A stretch of DNA of 64,000 nt from assembly GCF_001278055.1 (NCBI RefSeq), contig NZ_CP010802.1, positions 3,410,001 to 3,474,000 on the forward strand, in the 5' to 3' direction. Made by a program: the position numbers and the translations under genes. Source of the stretch: Desulfuromonas soudanensis. Lineage in GTDB: Bacteria; Desulfobacterota; Desulfuromonadia; Desulfuromonadales; WTL. A model generated the notes under the pieces. It was not told the DNA's origin. It saw only the letters and a list, made by a program, of their open reading frames with translations, and ran no database searches. Below are positions 1 through 7,980 of this stretch, one piece after another (the first letter of the stretch is position 1; every line of letters begins with the position of its first letter).

Positions 1-1
1 G

Positions 2-1144
2 GTGCTGCGCTACAAGCTCACCACCTTCGGCGAAGTCGGCGGCATCCACTTCCGGCAGTCCCCGGAAGACCCCGCCGCCACCGAGATCATCTTCTTCGAC
101 GGCGACGGGGTGGAAGTCTCCTCGGCGACGGCCAAGGGGATCGAGCGGATCTACTACAAGGAGAATTTCCGCCGCGTCCACTACTCCGAGCCGGGAGGGA
201 TCTGGGAAATCCCGCGGATATACGACTACTACAAGGAGGGGTTCCTGCGGTCCCTCGACGCCGCCGCCCTGCGCCAGGCCGCCCCCAAGGTCGTCATCGA
301 CCTCAACCACTCCCCCGCCGGCGACCTGCTGCCGGCCCTGCTGACCGAGCTCGGCTGTGAGGTGATCGAGCTCAACTCCCACGTCAGCGAGAGCCGGACC
401 GGTACCTCCGCCGACCAGGTGGAGCGCGGCCTCGACCAGCTCTCAAGGATCGTCGTCACCCTCGGCGCCACGGCCGGCTTCTGGCTCGGAGCCTCGGGGG
501 AGAAGTTGCAACTCATCGACGAATCGGGAGCGGTCCTCACCGACATCGAGGCCCTCACCTCCCTGGCCGCTCTCGTCTGCCGGGCGGAACGGGGCGGCAT
601 CCTGGCGGTGCCGGTGCCGACGCCGATGGTGGTGGAGACCCTGGCCCGGGAGGCGGGCCTGACGGTGAAGCGCACCAAGAGCGACGGCCGCTCCCTGGTG
701 GAAGCCGCCAAGGAGCGGCATGTCCAGTTCGCCGCCTCCATGGACGGGCGCTTCGTCTTCCCCGCCTTCCAGCCGAACTTCGACGCTCTCTTTGCCGTCG
801 CCAAGACCCTCGAACTCCTCGCCCGCACCGGCCAGACCCTGGGACGCATCCGCCGGGCCGTTCCGACCCGCGCCTATCGCCACCTGCAGATCCCCTGCTC
901 CTGGGAACTCAAGGGGGGGATCATGCGCAAAATGAGCGAGGATTCCGTCGACCAGGAGGCCTCCTTCATCGACGGCGTCAAGGTCCACCTGGGAGAGGAC
1001 TGGGTCCTGGTCCTCCCCGACCAGCACAGCCCCGTGGCTCACGTCGTCGTCGAGGCCGGCGACCCGAAGCGGGCCGAGGCGCTTCTCGAGAGTTACCGCC
1101 GCAAGGTCGAAGCCTGGAAGCTGGAGCTCAACCAGCAGGGATAG
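2..1144 (+). CDS. Phosphomannomutase/phosphoglucomutase-like protein, C-terminal part (5' truncated by window edge)
   Basis: Frame is open from the first codon of the window, so the true start lies upstream. The protein reads like the mutase half of the nucleotidyltransferase-phosphomannomutase fusions found in Geobacter and cyanobacteria: GGIHFRQSP and DGDGVE early, then three further alpha-D-phosphohexomutase-type domains ending in a short alpha/beta C-terminal domain. Role would be hexose-phosphate isomerisation or NDP-sugar supply for polysaccharide. Odd: where active mutases carry the metal-binding DGDxDR loop, this protein has GASGEKLQLIDE, so catalysis by this half is doubtful. The catalytic-serine domain and any nucleotidyltransferase domain would be outside the window. 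galT follows after 21 bases, suggesting one transcript. Confidence 0.75.
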   Translation: MLRYKLTTFGEVGGIHFRQSPEDPAATEIIFFDGDGVEVSSATAKGIERIYYKENFRRVHYSEPGGIWEIPRIYDYYKEGFLRSLDAAALRQAAPKVVIDLNHSPAGDLLPALLTELGCEVIELNSHVSESRTGTSADQVERGLDQLSRIVVTLGATAGFWLGASGEKLQLIDESGAVLTDIEALTSLAALVCRAERGGILAVPVPTPMVVETLAREAGLTVKRTKSDGRSLVEAAKERHVQFAASMDGRFVFPAFQPNFDALFAVAKTLELLARTGQTLGRIRRAVPTRAYRHLQIPCSWELKGGIMRKMSEDSVDQEASFIDGVKVHLGEDWVLVLPDQHSPVAHVVVEAGDPKRAEALLESYRRKVEAWKLELNQQG

Positions 1145-1165
1145 CCTTCGGGGAAAGGATCCGCC

Positions 1166-2203
1166 GTGTCGGAGCTGCGCTGGGACCCGCTGAAGCGGAG
1201 CTGGGTCATCATCACCAACGGAGGGGGGCGCCGCCCCCGCGACTTCTTCGTCGCCCGGCAGCAGGTGGACCTCTCCCTCTGTCCCTTCTGCCCCGGACAG
1301 GAGGCCAAGACGCCGGGGGAGCTTTTCGTCATCCGCAACGCCGGAAGCGACAACGGCCCGGGATGGCGGGTGCGGGTCATCCCCAACAAGTTTCCCGCTC
1401 TCGGCATCGAAGGGATGCTCGACAAGCGGAGCGTGGGGCTCTACGATGCCATGAACGGCATCGGCGCCCATGAGGTCATCGTCGAAAACCCCGACCACGA
1501 GCGCAGCATGGGGGAATTCGAAAGCGCAGAAATCGTCGATATCCTGAGGGCCTACCGGGCCCGGCTACTCGACCTGCGCCGGGACGTCCGTTTCCGCTAC
1601 ATCCTGATCTTCAAGAACCACGGGGTCGAGGCGGGGTCGGGGATCCCCCATTCCCACTCCCAGGTCATCGCCCTGCCGATCACGCCGCCGGTGGCCGCCA
1701 CCGAGCTGATGGTCTGCCGGGAATACTACGAGCGCAAGGAGCGCTGTCTCGTCTGCGACCTGCTCCTTCAGGAACGCGCCGACGGGCGGCACGTCATTCG
1801 CGACGACGGCCATTTTCTCGTCTACGCACCCTTTGCCTCCTGCTTCCCCTTTGAGATGCGCATCGTTCCGGTGAGACACGGCCACGATTTTGCCCTGATG
1901 ACCGACGCCGAGCTTCTTTTCCTGGCCGAAGCCCTCAAGGACTCCCTGCAGCGGCTGAGTCAGGTCCTGCATGACCCGCCCTACAATTTCGTTCTTCACA
2001 ACGCTCCTCCCATGCACCAGCGGCTGGGGAAACCGGCCTACTGGGGATCGCTCCCCTACGATTACCACTGGCATATGGAGATTGTTCCGCGCCTGACCAA
2101 GATCGCCGGCTTCGAATGGGGGACCGGATTTTACATGAATCCCATTCTCCCGGAAGAGGCGGCACGCTACCTGCGCGAAGCCGACCCGTCCTTCACCCTC
2201 TGA
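1166..2203 (+). CDS. galT: Galactose-1-phosphate uridylyltransferase
   Basis: 345 residues, the usual length for GalT. Interconverts UDP-glucose plus galactose-1-phosphate and UDP-galactose plus glucose-1-phosphate (Leloir pathway, cytoplasm). The N-terminal part has the start RWDPLKRSWVII and a CPFCPG zinc-type motif; the HIT-type active site is IPHSHSQV, with the nucleophilic histidine expected in the HxHxQ motif (most GalTs have HPHxQ). The C-terminal domain contains YHWHMEIVPR, matching the second histidine cluster. GTG start chosen because it follows the purine-rich GGGAAAGGA. Sits between a sugar mutase and the glycogen gene, so it may supply glucose-1-phosphate or UDP-sugars. Some bacterial members act on ADP/other nucleotides; that cannot be excluded. 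Confidence 0.88.
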   Translation: MSELRWDPLKRSWVIITNGGGRRPRDFFVARQQVDLSLCPFCPGQEAKTPGELFVIRNAGSDNGPGWRVRVIPNKFPALGIEGMLDKRSVGLYDAMNGIGAHEVIVENPDHERSMGEFESAEIVDILRAYRARLLDLRRDVRFRYILIFKNHGVEAGSGIPHSHSQVIALPITPPVAATELMVCREYYERKERCLVCDLLLQERADGRHVIRDDGHFLVYAPFASCFPFEMRIVPVRHGHDFALMTDAELLFLAEALKDSLQRLSQVLHDPPYNFVLHNAPPMHQRLGKPAYWGSLPYDYHWHMEIVPRLTKIAGFEWGTGFYMNPILPEEAARYLREADPSFTL

Positions 2204-2263
2204 CCCCGCGCCGCCCCCGGCACCCTTTTCCCCGAGGCCCGGCCGGCGGCGCCATGGAAAAAA

Positions 2264-5200
2264 ATGACCGAAGCAAACCCGAACCCCAGACCCTACTTCC
2301 CCCTGGGGCTGCAGATCTCCCGGGAGGCACGGCGGCTCTTCACCCTGGACGACCTCCTCGAAACTCGCCACCCGACCATCTACGCCCTGCGCCTCCTCTC
2401 CTCCGCCCTCCAGGACAAGGAAGGGGGACCTAAGGCCAGTGCCGGAGAGCTCTATCTCCTGTCGCTCCTCGGAGAGGCCTGCCGTCTTGTCGTCGGGCAC
2501 TACCTGGCGGCACGCCATTGCCGGGTCGACCGGGGGGAGATCGCCGTCAGAGAGCGGAGGGTTTTTCTGCCGCCGCTGACGACGGCGCTCCATTCCTTCG
2601 TCGCCCTCTACCCCCCCTCCCCCATCCTCGGCCCGGACGATTTTCTTCAGGACGCCGCGGGGCGGCTGCAAACGGTCATCGAACTCTTCCTTTTGGCCAC
2701 CCAGATGGACAACCCGGCCGCCGCTCCCCTTTCCCCCCTCTTCGACGACGCTCCGCTGCGGGAGCGCTCTGCCTACCGGGAGGTGCTGCAGGAGCTCGAC
2801 CGGGAGCTTGCCGGCGAGAACGTCCCGGGAGTTTTCGGCGGGTCCCTCCTCGATCTGCTCTCGGCTCCGGCAAAAAAGGCCCCCCATTCCCTTTCGGCAC
2901 AGCTCGACTACGTCCGCCGGACCTGGGGCTCCTTTCTCCCCGCCGATTTTCTCCGCGCCATCCTCACCGCCTCCGACCTGCAGGGGGAAGAGGAAGCGGT
3001 CCGGGGATTCGGTCCGGGGCCGGCCCGGGCCCCCCATTTCCGCGGGGACGAGCGGGAGGCCTTCTCCGCCGATGCCGACTGGATGACGAACGCCGTCCTG
3101 GTCGCCAAGACGATCTACGTCTGGCTCGACCAGCTCAGCCGCAAGTACCGACGGGAGATTACCACCCTCGACCGGATTCCCGACGAAGAACTCGACCTGC
3201 TGGTCCGCTGGGGGTTCAATGCCCTGTGGCTCATCGGCATCTGGGAACGCTCTCCGGCCTCGCAGGAGATCAAGCGGCGGATGGGGAACCCCGAGGCGGT
3301 CTCCTCGGCCTATTCCCTCTACGACTACGTCACCGCCGCCGATCTCGGCGGCGAGGCGGCCCTGGGCGATCTGCGCCGGCGCTGTGAGGCCCGGGGGATC
3401 CGCCTGGCCTGCGACGTCGTCCCCAACCACACGGGGATCTATTCCCGCTGGACCCGCGAACACCCCGACTGGTTCGTGCAGGTCGACACCCCCCCTTTTC
3501 CTGCCTACCGCTTCACCGGCCCCGACCTCTCCGGCGACCCGGCGATCGTTCTGCAGATCGAGGACGGCTACTGGACCCACAGCGACGCGGCGGTGGTCTT
3601 CTGCCACCGCGACCGGGCCAGCGGCCGGGTGCGCTATCTCTACCACGGCAACGACGGCACCCACATGCCGTGGAACGACACCGCCCAGCTCAATTTCCTC
3701 ATCCCGGAGGTGCGCGAAGCGGTGATCCGCACCATCCTCCACGTCGCCCGCACCTTCCGCATCATCCGCTTCGACGCGGCAATGACCCTGGCCAAAAAGC
3801 ACTTCCAGCGCCTCTGGTTCCCCCAGCCGGGAGGGGGCGCCGGGGTGCCGAGCCGGGCCGAGCACTGGATGAGCCGTGAGGCCTTTGAAGAGGTCTTCCC
3901 CACGGAATTCTGGCGGGAAGTGGTGGACAGGGTCGCCGCAGAAGCCCCCGACACCCTCCTCCTCGCCGAGGCCTTCTGGCTCATGGAGGGATTCTTCGTC
4001 CGCACCCTCGGCATGCACCGGGTCTACAACAGCGCCTTCATGCACATGCTCAAGAGCGAGGAGAACGGCAAGTACCGCGGGGTCGTCAAGGAAATCCTCG
4101 GCTTCAACCGGGAGATTCTCAAGCGCTTCGTCAATTTCATGAACAACCCCGACGAGGAGACGGCGGTGGAGCAGTTCGGCCGCGGCGACAAGTACTTCGG
4201 CGTCGCCGTCCTTCTGGCGACCCTCCCCGGCACCCCCATGTTCGGCCACGGGCAGGTGGAGGGGCTGCAGGAGAAATACGGCATGGAGTACCGGCGCGCC
4301 TACTGGGACGAAGTCCCCGACGAGGCGTTCATCCGTCACCACGAAAGACAGATCGCCCCCCTCCTCCACCGCCGCCATCTCTTCAGCGACGCGCGCCACT
4401 TCGTCCTCTACGATTTCGAAAGCGGCGGCGCCGTCAACGAGGACGTCTTCGCCTACAGCAACCGCTGCGGCGACGAACGCTCGCTGGTGGTCTATCACAA
4501 CCGGCACGGCGAAACCGGCGGCTGGCTGCGCCGGGGCGTCTCCCAGAACCCGGTCCCCCTCGCCGGCGAACTCGGTCTGCGGAGCGAGCCGGACCGGTAC
4601 TGCCGCTTTCGCGATCACCGCAGCGGTCTCGAATACCTGCACAGCAGCCGCCAACTCTTCGAGGAGGGTCTCTACCTCTTCCTCGGCCCCTACCAGTACC
4701 ATGTCTTCCTCGACATCCGGGAGTTTGCCGACAGCACCGGAGTCTGGGGAGAGCTCTGCCGGAATCTTGACGGCAGGCCGGTGCCGAACCTGGACCAGGA
4801 GCTGCGCCGTCTGCGCCTTGCCCCCCTCCTCGCCGAGCTCGACAGGACCCTGGCCGTGCGCCGCCGGGAAGAGCTTGCCGCCCTCCTTTCCCCCGGACGA
4901 AGCGCTGCCGAACGGACCCGGGGATTTAACCGCTTCGCCGGTCAACTCGCGGTTTTCCTGCACACCCTCTCCCGGTTCACAGGGACGGAGGGGAATCCCG
5001 ACGCCCTGGCGCAGGCCCTCCTCCGGGAACTGGCCGACCTCTGTACCCTCCTGGCTCTCGACGGCGAAGGAGGAGAGGATCAGTTGGCCCTGAAATTGCT
5101 TAAATGCTCCCTGGGCGAAGGACGGCAGGGGGAACTCCCCCCGCGCCTCACGGCGGTTTTCCTCCCCTACCTGGCTCTGCACCGGATCGGCGAACTCGCC

Positions 5201-7159
5201 GAAAACGGCACTCCGGAGCTCTCGGCAGCCTGGCTGGAGGAATACCTCCTCGGCGAAGAACTGCAGCGCCTGCTGCCGTCGGAAACGGCGCCGCTCGACG
5301 CCCTTCTGGTCAAAATTTTGACTCGCCACCAGAAGGCCTGGGAGGCCGAAGGAGGCCCGGCCGACTTCGCCCGCCTCCTCAATGACGAGGATGTGCAGGG
5401 TTTTCTCGAGGTCCACCCCTTCGAGGGGACCCACTGGTTCAGCCGCGAGCGTCTCGAAGAGCTCAGCGACGCCCTGTTTGTCGTCTCCGCCCTTTCCGGC
5501 GCTGCCCCTCCCCTCACGGGGACCGGGCTCATGGACAAGTTAAGGCGTCTGCACGCCCTCTCTTCGGCCGTCTGCCAAAAAGCGGAAGCGGCCGACTACC
5601 GATTCGACCCGTTCCGGGATCTTCTTTGCGCCTCCCGGGGGGACCGGGGAGACTCCCCGGACCCGGTTTCACCTCGCAAAGCCCGAAGAGTGAGAAAGAC
5701 CCCTGCCATGAAGATCCTCCTGGTCGCCTCCGAAGTCGCACCCTACGCCAAGACCGGCGGCCTCGCCGACGTCGCCGGTTCGCTCCCCACGGCCCTGCGC
5801 CAGCTCGGCCATGACGTGCGCATCATCCTCCCCTGCTACCAGACGGTGGAAGAAAAGCACTCGCTGCGCAAGGGGCGCAAGAGCGTCGAGGTGGAGATCG
5901 GCGGCCGGATGCACAAGGGGATGCTGCGCCAGCACTCCCTCGAGGGCGTCCCCGTCTACTTCATCGAAAACCGCGAATTTTTTCACCGTGAAGGCCTCTA
6001 TGGTACGGCGGAGGGGGACTATCCCGACAACGGCGAGCGCTTCGGCTTCTTCTGCCGTGCCGTCCTGGCGCTCCTGCGGCGCCTCGATTTCCGCCCCGAC
6101 GTACTCCATCTCAACGACTGGCAGACCGGGCTGATCCCGGTCCTTCTCAAGACCGAGCTCAGGGACGACCCCTTCTACCGCACCATCGGCACCCTGATGA
6201 CCATTCACAATCTCGGCTACCAGGGGCTCTTCCCGCCGGAGGTACTCCCCCTCCTCGGTTTGGCGCCGCAACTCGGTACCCCCGAAGGGCTCGAATACTT
6301 CGGCAAGATCTCCTTCCTCAAGGGGGGAGTGATCTACTCCGATCTTCTCAATACCGTCTCTCCCACCTACTGCCGGGAGATCCAGACGCCGCAGATGGGG
6401 CACGGGTTCGACGGCATCCTCGCCAGGCGCAGCAAGGCACTGCACGGCATCCTCAACGGCCTCGACACCCGCCTGTGGAATCCGGCTCTCGACCCCGCCC
6501 TCGCCCGCGCCTACGACGAGAACGACCTGCGGGGGAAGGGCGCCAACAAGAAGGCCCTGCAGGCGCAGCTCGGCCTGGAGACCGATCCGTCGATCCCGCT
6601 GGTCGCCATGGTCACCCGCCTCGACACCCAGAAGGGGCTCGACCTGGTGGAGGACGCCTGGGAACGACTCCTCGAACGCCCCCTGCAGTTCGTTCTCATC
6701 GGCAGCGGCGAGCAGATCCACACCGAGCGCTTCGCCCGCCTCAAGGACCGCTATCCCGGACGGGTCTCCATCAACCTCGCCTTCGACGACACCCTCTCCC
6801 GGCGCATCTACGCCGGCAGCGACCTCTTCCTGATGCCGAGCCATTACGAACCCTGCGGCCTCGGCCAGCTCATCGCCCTGCGCTACGGCTCCGTCCCCGT
6901 GGTCCGCAAGACCGGAGGGCTGGCCGACACCGTCATCGATCCCGCCGAAAACCCCCGCCAGGCCAACGGCTTCACCTTTACCGAGGCGACAGCAGACGCC
7001 CTCCTCGGCGCTCTCGACGCCGCCCTCGCGCTCTACGGCGATCGGCGCAACTGGCTCAAACTCGTCAAACGGGGGATGTCCCAGGATTTCTCCTGGCGGG
7101 GATCGGCCGAGCGCTATCTGGAGCTCTACCGCAGAATCATGGAGGGGAAGCGTGTCTGA
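2264..7159 (+). CDS. glgA: GH13 alpha-glucan enzyme fused in frame to glycogen synthase (GT5)
   Basis: One uninterrupted frame of 1631 residues. Residues about 1-280 have no recognised family. About 280-700 is a GH13 (alpha-amylase clan) barrel: region I VVPNHTGI near 387, nucleophile aspartate in RFDAAMTLA near 503, general acid glutamate in LLAEAFW near 569, and a late LPGTPMFGHG motif. About 720-1140 is a poorly recognised helical region. From Met1149 (ATG at 5708) the protein is a complete GT5 glycogen synthase: KTGGLADV at about 1163, and the C-terminal PSHYEPCGL and KTGGLADT motifs of the donor site. Most bacteria encode GlgA separately at about 480 residues. Either the two enzymes are truly fused, or 5708 is also used as an internal start; the upstream GAGTGAGAAAG is only a weak ribosome site. 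Function: alpha-1,4-glucan remodelling plus elongation from NDP-glucose. Confidence 0.85.
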   Translation: MTEANPNPRPYFPLGLQISREARRLFTLDDLLETRHPTIYALRLLSSALQDKEGGPKASAGELYLLSLLGEACRLVVGHYLAARHCRVDRGEIAVRERRVFLPPLTTALHSFVALYPPSPILGPDDFLQDAAGRLQTVIELFLLATQMDNPAAAPLSPLFDDAPLRERSAYREVLQELDRELAGENVPGVFGGSLLDLLSAPAKKAPHSLSAQLDYVRRTWGSFLPADFLRAILTASDLQGEEEAVRGFGPGPARAPHFRGDEREAFSADADWMTNAVLVAKTIYVWLDQLSRKYRREITTLDRIPDEELDLLVRWGFNALWLIGIWERSPASQEIKRRMGNPEAVSSAYSLYDYVTAADLGGEAALGDLRRRCEARGIRLACDVVPNHTGIYSRWTREHPDWFVQVDTPPFPAYRFTGPDLSGDPAIVLQIEDGYWTHSDAAVVFCHRDRASGRVRYLYHGNDGTHMPWNDTAQLNFLIPEVREAVIRTILHVARTFRIIRFDAAMTLAKKHFQRLWFPQPGGGAGVPSRAEHWMSREAFEEVFPTEFWREVVDRVAAEAPDTLLLAEAFWLMEGFFVRTLGMHRVYNSAFMHMLKSEENGKYRGVVKEILGFNREILKRFVNFMNNPDEETAVEQFGRGDKYFGVAVLLATLPGTPMFGHGQVEGLQEKYGMEYRRAYWDEVPDEAFIRHHERQIAPLLHRRHLFSDARHFVLYDFESGGAVNEDVFAYSNRCGDERSLVVYHNRHGETGGWLRRGVSQNPVPLAGELGLRSEPDRYCRFRDHRSGLEYLHSSRQLFEEGLYLFLGPYQYHVFLDIREFADSTGVWGELCRNLDGRPVPNLDQELRRLRLAPLLAELDRTLAVRRREELAALLSPGRSAAERTRGFNRFAGQLAVFLHTLSRFTGTEGNPDALAQALLRELADLCTLLALDGEGGEDQLALKLLKCSLGEGRQGELPPRLTAVFLPYLALHRIGELAENGTPELSAAWLEEYLLGEELQRLLPSETAPLDALLVKILTRHQKAWEAEGGPADFARLLNDEDVQGFLEVHPFEGTHWFSRERLEELSDALFVVSALSGAAPPLTGTGLMDKLRRLHALSSAVCQKAEAADYRFDPFRDLLCASRGDRGDSPDPVSPRKARRVRKTPAMKILLVASEVAPYAKTGGLADVAGSLPTALRQLGHDVRIILPCYQTVEEKHSLRKGRKSVEVEIGGRMHKGMLRQHSLEGVPVYFIENREFFHREGLYGTAEGDYPDNGERFGFFCRAVLALLRRLDFRPDVLHLNDWQTGLIPVLLKTELRDDPFYRTIGTLMTIHNLGYQGLFPPEVLPLLGLAPQLGTPEGLEYFGKISFLKGGVIYSDLLNTVSPTYCREIQTPQMGHGFDGILARRSKALHGILNGLDTRLWNPALDPALARAYDENDLRGKGANKKALQAQLGLETDPSIPLVAMVTRLDTQKGLDLVEDAWERLLERPLQFVLIGSGEQIHTERFARLKDRYPGRVSINLAFDDTLSRRIYAGSDLFLMPSHYEPCGLGQLIALRYGSVPVVRKTGGLADTVIDPAENPRQANGFTFTEATADALLGALDAALALYGDRRNWLKLVKRGMSQDFSWRGSAERYLELYRRIMEGKRV

Positions 7160-7349
7160 GGATCATCGGATTGAAGAGGAGGAGGAAAAGCCCCAGCCGC
7201 AGCGCTTTCCCGAGCTGGAGGAGTTGCAGCGCGAAGTCGAGAAGCGGATCCGCGACAACCGGCGCTTTCTGGAAAATTTTCTCGACGACAGCTTCAAGGA
7301 TGAGGACGAGGAGGTCGACGGCGAGGATGAGCCTTTCGAGGAGCTCTAG
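7152..7349 (+). CDS. Small acidic protein translationally coupled to glgA
   Basis: 65 residues, begins with GTG inside the last codons of the glycogen synthase gene (8-base overlap), preceded by GGAGGGGAAGC, a good ribosome site. Strikingly acidic: runs of EEEEE near the start and DEDEEVDGEDEPFEEL at the end, with a central heptad-like helix (ELEELQREVEKRIRDN). No known domain recognised and no function assigned. The coupling implies production with GlgA, so a role as a partner or regulator of the glucan enzyme is possible but is inference only. No membrane segment or signal peptide. Confidence 0.6.
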   Translation: MSEDHRIEEEEEKPQPQRFPELEELQREVEKRIRDNRRFLENFLDDSFKDEDEEVDGEDEPFEEL

Positions 7350-7361
7350 TCGGAGGCACTC

Positions 7362-7658
7362 CTAGTCTTTTTTATCCTGGCCGGTGAGAAACTCTTCCCA
7401 CTCCACCGGCAGCAGGTGCTGCTTGCGGCTGTTGCAGGCCTTGCAGGACGCAACGCAGTTCCCCCGGCTGCTCTTCCCGCCGCGGACAATCGGCAGGATA
7501 TGGTCCAGGGTGAGTTCCTTGGGGGGGAAATTCCCGCCGCAGTAATGACAGATCCCCGACGCGATGCGATTCTTCCACCACTGGCTCTTGCGCAGCTCCC
7601 GGGCTTTCTCCCGCTCGCGGCGCATCTCATCTTCGGATACCTCGACACAAAAATCCAT
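7362..7658 (-). CDS. HNH endonuclease
   Basis: 98 residues. Shows a compact HNH (His-Me finger) nuclease: CHYCGG and CKAC zinc-binding pairs flank the core LTLDHILP...GG...N, where the DH pair carries the catalytic histidine and the later asparagine completes the motif. Start ATG at 7658 follows a strong GGAGG site (7663-7667 on the complement). The N-terminal third is charged and helical. Such small stand-alone HNH proteins often sit in mobile or defence regions; here it lies at the left edge of the restriction-modification island and is convergent with the glycogen genes. Target DNA and biological role are not visible from sequence. Confidence 0.85.
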   Translation of the reverse strand: MDFCVEVSEDEMRREREKARELRKSQWWKNRIASGICHYCGGNFPPKELTLDHILPIVRGGKSSRGNCVASCKACNSRKQHLLPVEWEEFLTGQDKKD

Positions 7659-7980
7659 GCTATTACCTCCGGATAGGGCGCCATTGTACTCCAGGGTCGA
7701 CCGCCGGACAAGCCTTCATGACGCAGCAAGCCCCATGATTCCTGGTAATTAAACGCCCCCCCTCCCCTGCAACTCAACATCCCCATAAAACAGCCCGGGA
7801 TTCAGAAACACGACCGCCCTGCGACGCAGGGTTGCGGTGGCGTTCCCCGTTGTTGAATGCGTTTACAAAAATGACATGGTGGTATATCTTGGGGCGGTTT
7901 CATGCAGGGAGCAACGGACTTGTTCCAACCACTTCAAAAATGCCCCGCCCTATAAATTCTCCGACATGAGAGTTGTCGCA
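7659..7980. other. Intergenic region at the left edge of the restriction island
   Basis: About 320 bases between the divergent HNH and mod genes. Contains the HNH ribosome site, a short perfect hairpin CCCTGC-GAC-GCAGGG (7817-7831) and a promoter-like pair (7862-7890). An open frame extends upstream of the mod start to 7837 but its first 48 codons do not look like a Type III methylase N-terminus, so they are treated as untranslated. No repeat, tRNA or attachment site was seen. Confidence 0.5.
7862..7890 (+). promoter_or_regulatory. Candidate sigma-70-type promoter for mod-res
   Basis: TTTACA (7862-7867) and TATCTT (7885-7890) separated by 17 bases, 76-90 bases upstream of the likely mod start codons. 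It lies in a locally AT-richer stretch. A start of transcription near 7897 would exclude the most upstream possible mod start at 7837 and favours 7966 or 7981. Confidence 0.4.

Noticed and set aside
1565-5434. A 1289-codon open frame on the minus strand opposite galT and the GH13-glgA gene
   Set aside because: Product is low-complexity (E, G, V, A, D-rich) with no motif; it mirrors codon bias of the GC-rich plus-strand genes, which have clear domains.
7837-7965. Extension of mod by 48 codons upstream
   Set aside because: The extension lacks Mod resemblance and covers a promoter-like pair at 7862-7890.
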